Below are positions 12,832 to 15,892 of a DNA stretch of 15,892 nt, piece by piece (position 1 is the first letter of the stretch; every line of letters starts with the position of its first letter). The stretch is from contig JBIOHJ010000079.1 in assembly GCA_044448905.1 (NCBI GenBank), positions 1 through 15,892 of the forward strand. Direction: 5' to 3'. The notes beneath the pieces were generated by a model. The model was not told where the DNA came from. It searched no databases and saw only the letters and a program-made list of their open reading frames with translations. Source of the DNA: JBIOHJ01 sp044448905 (GTDB lineage Bacteria; Bacteroidota; Bacteroidia; AKYH767-A; OLB10). A program made the translations under genes and the position numbers.

Positions 12832-13755
12832 ATGGTGACTTCTCGCAAAATCATTTTTTCAATTTTGCTTTTTCCCTGTTGGGCATTTGCCCAACAGGAC
12901 TCGACTATTTTCGTCACCGATTCTTTGTCAAAGGAAAAATCGGAAAAACAATTAATGGCAGATGATGATTATTTGTTAGACGGCACTTACATGCTGCGAA
13001 AAGATTTTCAGATCAGAGCTATTGCCAACTTAATAACGCAGCATGAAACATACAATGATGACATGAACCGTGTTGACAACGAAATACGCAATACCACTTC
13101 TAACTTTTCATTTCAGGGCTGGTTTAAGGTTAGCAGGAATATGAATATCGCAATCAATGCAAACATCAGGGCATTTAAAACCGCGGGCTATTCTTCATCG
13201 GCATTGGATGTTTTTACATTGGTAAGCGACTCCACATCAAAAACGGTTTTCCGCTCCCTGAATCCTGTGTTTAAAATATTATTGTATGACAGGAAATTCA
13301 AATTGTCGTGGCAATCAACTTTTGTTATTCCCGTTTCAAAAGCATTTGATCTGACATATAACCTGAACACATTTCGCGATCCCAACCAGGCGCAATGGAT
13401 AAACCAATTGTTTTATTCAAAAAACTATTCAGAATATTTTTCATTAAATATGGAACTAACTGCAATTATGCGGTTAGGTCAAACTGATGGAACGCGGGGT
13501 TTTACTTTGCGTTTCCCGGTAACACCGGTTTTCAATTATTATTTCAATTCGCATTTGAGGCTGAAAGCGCTTATCGAATTAAACCCGGTAATTTATGAAG
13601 ATTTTTTTGCAACCTTTTATTTGCGCGAAGGTGCCGGCATAACTTTTTACGCAAACGAGACTTTCTCATTCGATTTGCTTTTTACCTACATGGCATTAGG
13701 AAAAAGAGTACCGGCACAAAGCAGCACGGTGCTCGGTACAAAAATAAGTTTTTGA
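12832..13755 (+). CDS. Predicted outer-membrane beta-barrel protein
   Basis: No family name can be given. The 307-residue product starts with a signal peptide (RKIIFSILLFPCWAFA, cleavage before QQD). An acidic stretch follows (ADDDYLLDGTYM), then many alternating hydrophobic and polar strands, such as FSFQGWFKVSRNMNIAINA, FKILLYDRKFKLSWQSTFVI and YFSLNMELTAIM, with aromatic girdle residues. It ends in the C-terminal Phe (GTKISF) typical of outer-membrane barrels. The strand count looks like 10-14. The TTG at 12829 is directly followed by an ATG at 12832, which I prefer. It lies 17 bases after the pterin dehydratase gene on the same strand, probably cotranscribed. The stop is only 10 bases from the end of the convergent glnN, and I see no terminator between them. 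Confidence 0.75.
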   Translation: MVTSRKIIFSILLFPCWAFAQQDSTIFVTDSLSKEKSEKQLMADDDYLLDGTYMLRKDFQIRAIANLITQHETYNDDMNRVDNEIRNTTSNFSFQGWFKVSRNMNIAINANIRAFKTAGYSSSALDVFTLVSDSTSKTVFRSLNPVFKILLYDRKFKLSWQSTFVIPVSKAFDLTYNLNTFRDPNQAQWINQLFYSKNYSEYFSLNMELTAIMRLGQTDGTRGFTLRFPVTPVFNYYFNSHLRLKALIELNPVIYEDFFATFYLREGAGITFYANETFSFDLLFTYMALGKRVPAQSSTVLGTKISF

Positions 13756-13765
13756 GACAGTTTTC

Positions 13766-15892
13766 TTATTTAATCGAAACCATTTCCCTGTATTTCGGCA
13801 GCGACCACATTTCATCATCCACAGTTAATTCCAGTTTGTCAATGTGCTGACGAATGATTTCAAAATAAGGCTTTACTTTATCACAATAAGCAATCGCCTT
13901 ATCGCGTGCATGTTCAATGCGGTTGACTTTTTTACGGGCTTCAATCATTTCATCCGTATTTTTTTTGATTGCCGTAATGTGTTCAGAAATATCGTTAATG
14001 ATATCAATCTGCGTTTCATAAGTGCTTGCTTTTAATCCGATATCTTTCATCCCTTCCACATTTTCAACCAGCAATTTCTGGTATTTGATGGCGGTGGGAA
14101 TAATATGATTTAAGGCAAGGTCGCCCATCACGCGTGATTCAATCTGGATTTTTTTTGTGTATGTTTCTAAAAGGATTTCATGCCGCGCCTCTGCTTCGCG
14201 TTCGCTGAAAATATTATTCGTTTCAAAAAGTTTAATTGATTTTTTTGAAACCATTGCATCCAGCGCCTTGGGTGTAGTAGTAATGTTATTTAAGCCTCTT
14301 TTCTTTGCTTCTTTCACCCATTCATCACCGTAACCGTTTCCTTCAAAGCGGATGGCCTTAGATTCGACAATATATCTTCTCAGCACCTGCAGGATTGCAT
14401 CATCTTTTTTCTGTCCATTTTCAATCAATCCATCAACTTCTTTGCGAAATGCATTCAGCTGGTCAGCAACAATAACATTAAGCATACCCATTGCAGCCGA
14501 ACAGTTTGCCGATGAACCCACCGCACGGAATTCAAATTTATTTCCTGTAAATGCAAATGGTGAAGTTCTGTTCCGGTCTGTGTTGTCCAAAAGAATTTCG
14601 GGGATGCGACCTATGTTAATTTTAATATCCGTTTTTTCTTCGGGGCTTAATTTTTCCTTCTTCACTTTTTTCTCAATCTCATCAAGCACATTGCTCAGTT
14701 GCCCGCCTAAAAATATCGACATAATTGCCGGGGGTGCTTCGTTAGCTCCCAACCGATGATCATTATTTGCTGAAGCAATGCTTGCCCTCAGCAAATCAGC
14801 ATGTTCAAATACAGCTTTAATAGTGGTGATAAAAAAAGTGAGAAACCAGAGATTGGTTTTCGGAGTGTTTCCGGGCGATAAAAGATTTTTCCCGGTATTT
14901 GTACTCAGGCTCCAGTTATTGTGCTTGCCCGAACCGTTGATTCCTGCATACGGCTTTTCGTGCAGCAGCACTTTAAAATGATGACGTTTTGCAACTTTAT
15001 CCATCAAATCCATCAGTAATTGATTATGATCAACAGCCAGGTTTATTTCTTCGAATACAGGCGCACATTCAAATTGTGATGGCGCTACTTCATTGTGACG
15101 TGTTTTTAACGGGATGCCTAATTTGTGCGATTCAATTTCAAAGTCCGACATGAATGAAGCCACGCGTGAAGGAATGGAGCCGAAGTAATGATCTTCCAGT
15201 TGCTGACCTTTTGCAGGGGCGTGTCCGAATAAAGTTCGGCCGGTCATTTCCAAATCGGGTCGGGCATAATAAATATCGGTATCAATTAAAAAATATTCCT
15301 GTTCCACACCCAGCGTGGCAAATACACGCGTAACAGTCTTGTCGAAATACTGGCAAACCGGAACAGCTGCAGCATCCAACGCATGCAATGCTTTTAATAA
15401 AGGAGTTTTATAATCGAGTGTTTCACCGGTGTACGAAACAAAAATTGTTGGAATACACAACGTTTTTCCCGACCGGCTCTCCATAATGAAAGCAGGAGAT
15501 GACGGATCCCAGGCTGTATAGCCCCGTGCTTCAAAAGTATTGCGAATGCCGCCACTCGGAAAGCTTGAAGCATCGGGCTCCTGCTGAGCCAATGCACTTC
15601 CCGAAAAATTTTCTATCGCCTTCATATCATGGCTCAGTTCAAAAAACGAATCGTGTTTTTCGGCAGTCGAACCCGTCAGCGGCTGAAACCAGTGTGTGTA
15701 ATGCGTGGCTCCTTTATTTATTGCCCATGCCATCATGGCGGTGGCAACCTGTTCGGCTACTTTTCGGTTTATCTGTTGCGCGCTTTCAATTGCAGAGCTG
15801 ACTTCTTTAAAAACTTCTTTCGAAAGAAATTTCTGCATTGTATCTTTCGAAAATACATTGCTTCCGAAATAATCTGAAATTTTTGGTGATGG
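13766..15892 (-). CDS. glnN: Type III glutamine synthetase, N-terminus beyond the window
   Basis: The enzyme makes glutamine from glutamate, ammonia and ATP (EC 6.3.1.2) in the cytoplasm. It is the large GSIII type common in Bacteroidota. Family motifs in order: NVFSKDTMQKFL, KGATHYTHWFQPLTG, TAEKHDSF, GGIRNTFEARGYTAWDP, LGVEQEYFLID, KTRHNEVAPSQFE, GINGSGKHNNWS, NDHRLGANEAPPAI, DRNRTSPFAFTGNKFEFRAV and GSSANCSAAMG. The C-terminal helical region ends EMWSLPKYREMVSIK. An ATG exists at 15838, but the frame stays open to the right edge, and the 18 codons beyond it (PSPKISDYFGSNVFSKDT) are themselves typical GSIII sequence. The true start therefore lies outside the window; 708 residues are visible and about 15-25 are missing. 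Its promoter and any nitrogen control site are not visible. Confidence 0.97.
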   Translation of the reverse strand, partial: PSPKISDYFGSNVFSKDTMQKFLSKEVFKEVSSAIESAQQINRKVAEQVATAMMAWAINKGATHYTHWFQPLTGSTAEKHDSFFELSHDMKAIENFSGSALAQQEPDASSFPSGGIRNTFEARGYTAWDPSSPAFIMESRSGKTLCIPTIFVSYTGETLDYKTPLLKALHALDAAAVPVCQYFDKTVTRVFATLGVEQEYFLIDTDIYYARPDLEMTGRTLFGHAPAKGQQLEDHYFGSIPSRVASFMSDFEIESHKLGIPLKTRHNEVAPSQFECAPVFEEINLAVDHNQLLMDLMDKVAKRHHFKVLLHEKPYAGINGSGKHNNWSLSTNTGKNLLSPGNTPKTNLWFLTFFITTIKAVFEHADLLRASIASANNDHRLGANEAPPAIMSIFLGGQLSNVLDEIEKKVKKEKLSPEEKTDIKINIGRIPEILLDNTDRNRTSPFAFTGNKFEFRAVGSSANCSAAMGMLNVIVADQLNAFRKEVDGLIENGQKKDDAILQVLRRYIVESKAIRFEGNGYGDEWVKEAKKRGLNNITTTPKALDAMVSKKSIKLFETNNIFSEREAEARHEILLETYTKKIQIESRVMGDLALNHIIPTAIKYQKLLVENVEGMKDIGLKASTYETQIDIINDISEHITAIKKNTDEMIEARKKVNRIEHARDKAIAYCDKVKPYFEIIRQHIDKLELTVDDEMWSLPKYREMVSIK

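Noticed and set aside
15838..15838. ATG at 15838 as the glnN start
   Set aside because: The frame continues to the window edge and the 18 further codons encode typical GSIII sequence, so the gene is cut by the edge.

Overview
The window comes from a member of the Bacteroidota. The signs are a type IX secretion (T9SS) lipoprotein of the PorW/SprE family, a secreted protein with a type A T9SS sorting domain, a type III glutamine synthetase, several matches to the Bacteroidota promoter pattern (TTG or TTTG, about 19-20 bases, then TAnnTTTG), A-rich rather than Shine-Dalgarno-like start regions, and AT-rich heptanucleotide repeats between genes. I see no rRNA, tRNA, transposase, integrase, CRISPR or prophage gene. 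Both edge genes, recG and glnN, are cut by the window.

Layout. 1-1785 (-): recG, its C-terminus missing. 1937-2131 (-): a cold-shock protein with a clear promoter and a terminator. 2275-3912 (+): adenine deaminase. 3928-6630 (-): PorW/SprE lipoprotein. 6656-7133: a four-helix-bundle (23S intervening-sequence type) gene enclosed by perfect 27-bp inverted repeats, sitting between porW and its likely promoter. 7267-8142 (+): membrane-anchored M23 peptidase. 8252-8569 (+): thioredoxin-like [2Fe-2S] ferredoxin.

8570-9055 is a 486-bp stretch with no firm gene and is the most unusual part. It holds a decayed copy of the AT-rich repeat, a promoter, and eleven tandem units of exactly 21 bp (8763-8993). 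These lead into a 228-aa protein of unknown function (9056-9742), which ends at a strong terminator. Promoter, array, gene and terminator look like one transcription unit of about 1.1 kb, and I regard it as the best candidate for an undescribed system here.

9938-11563 (+) encodes a secreted protein of seven identical-length 60-residue repeats, probably a seven-bladed propeller, with a T9SS sorting domain. A small DUF4160/DUF2442 pair (12067-11575, -) follows, possibly toxin-antitoxin-like. Then come a conserved hypothetical gene, a short pterin carbinolamine dehydratase and an outer-membrane barrel-like protein, all on + from 12187 to 13755. glnN runs convergently from the right edge.

The clearest functional link is secretion: PorW/SprE belongs to the machine that exports proteins such as the propeller protein. 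Most other genes are unrelated housekeeping functions.
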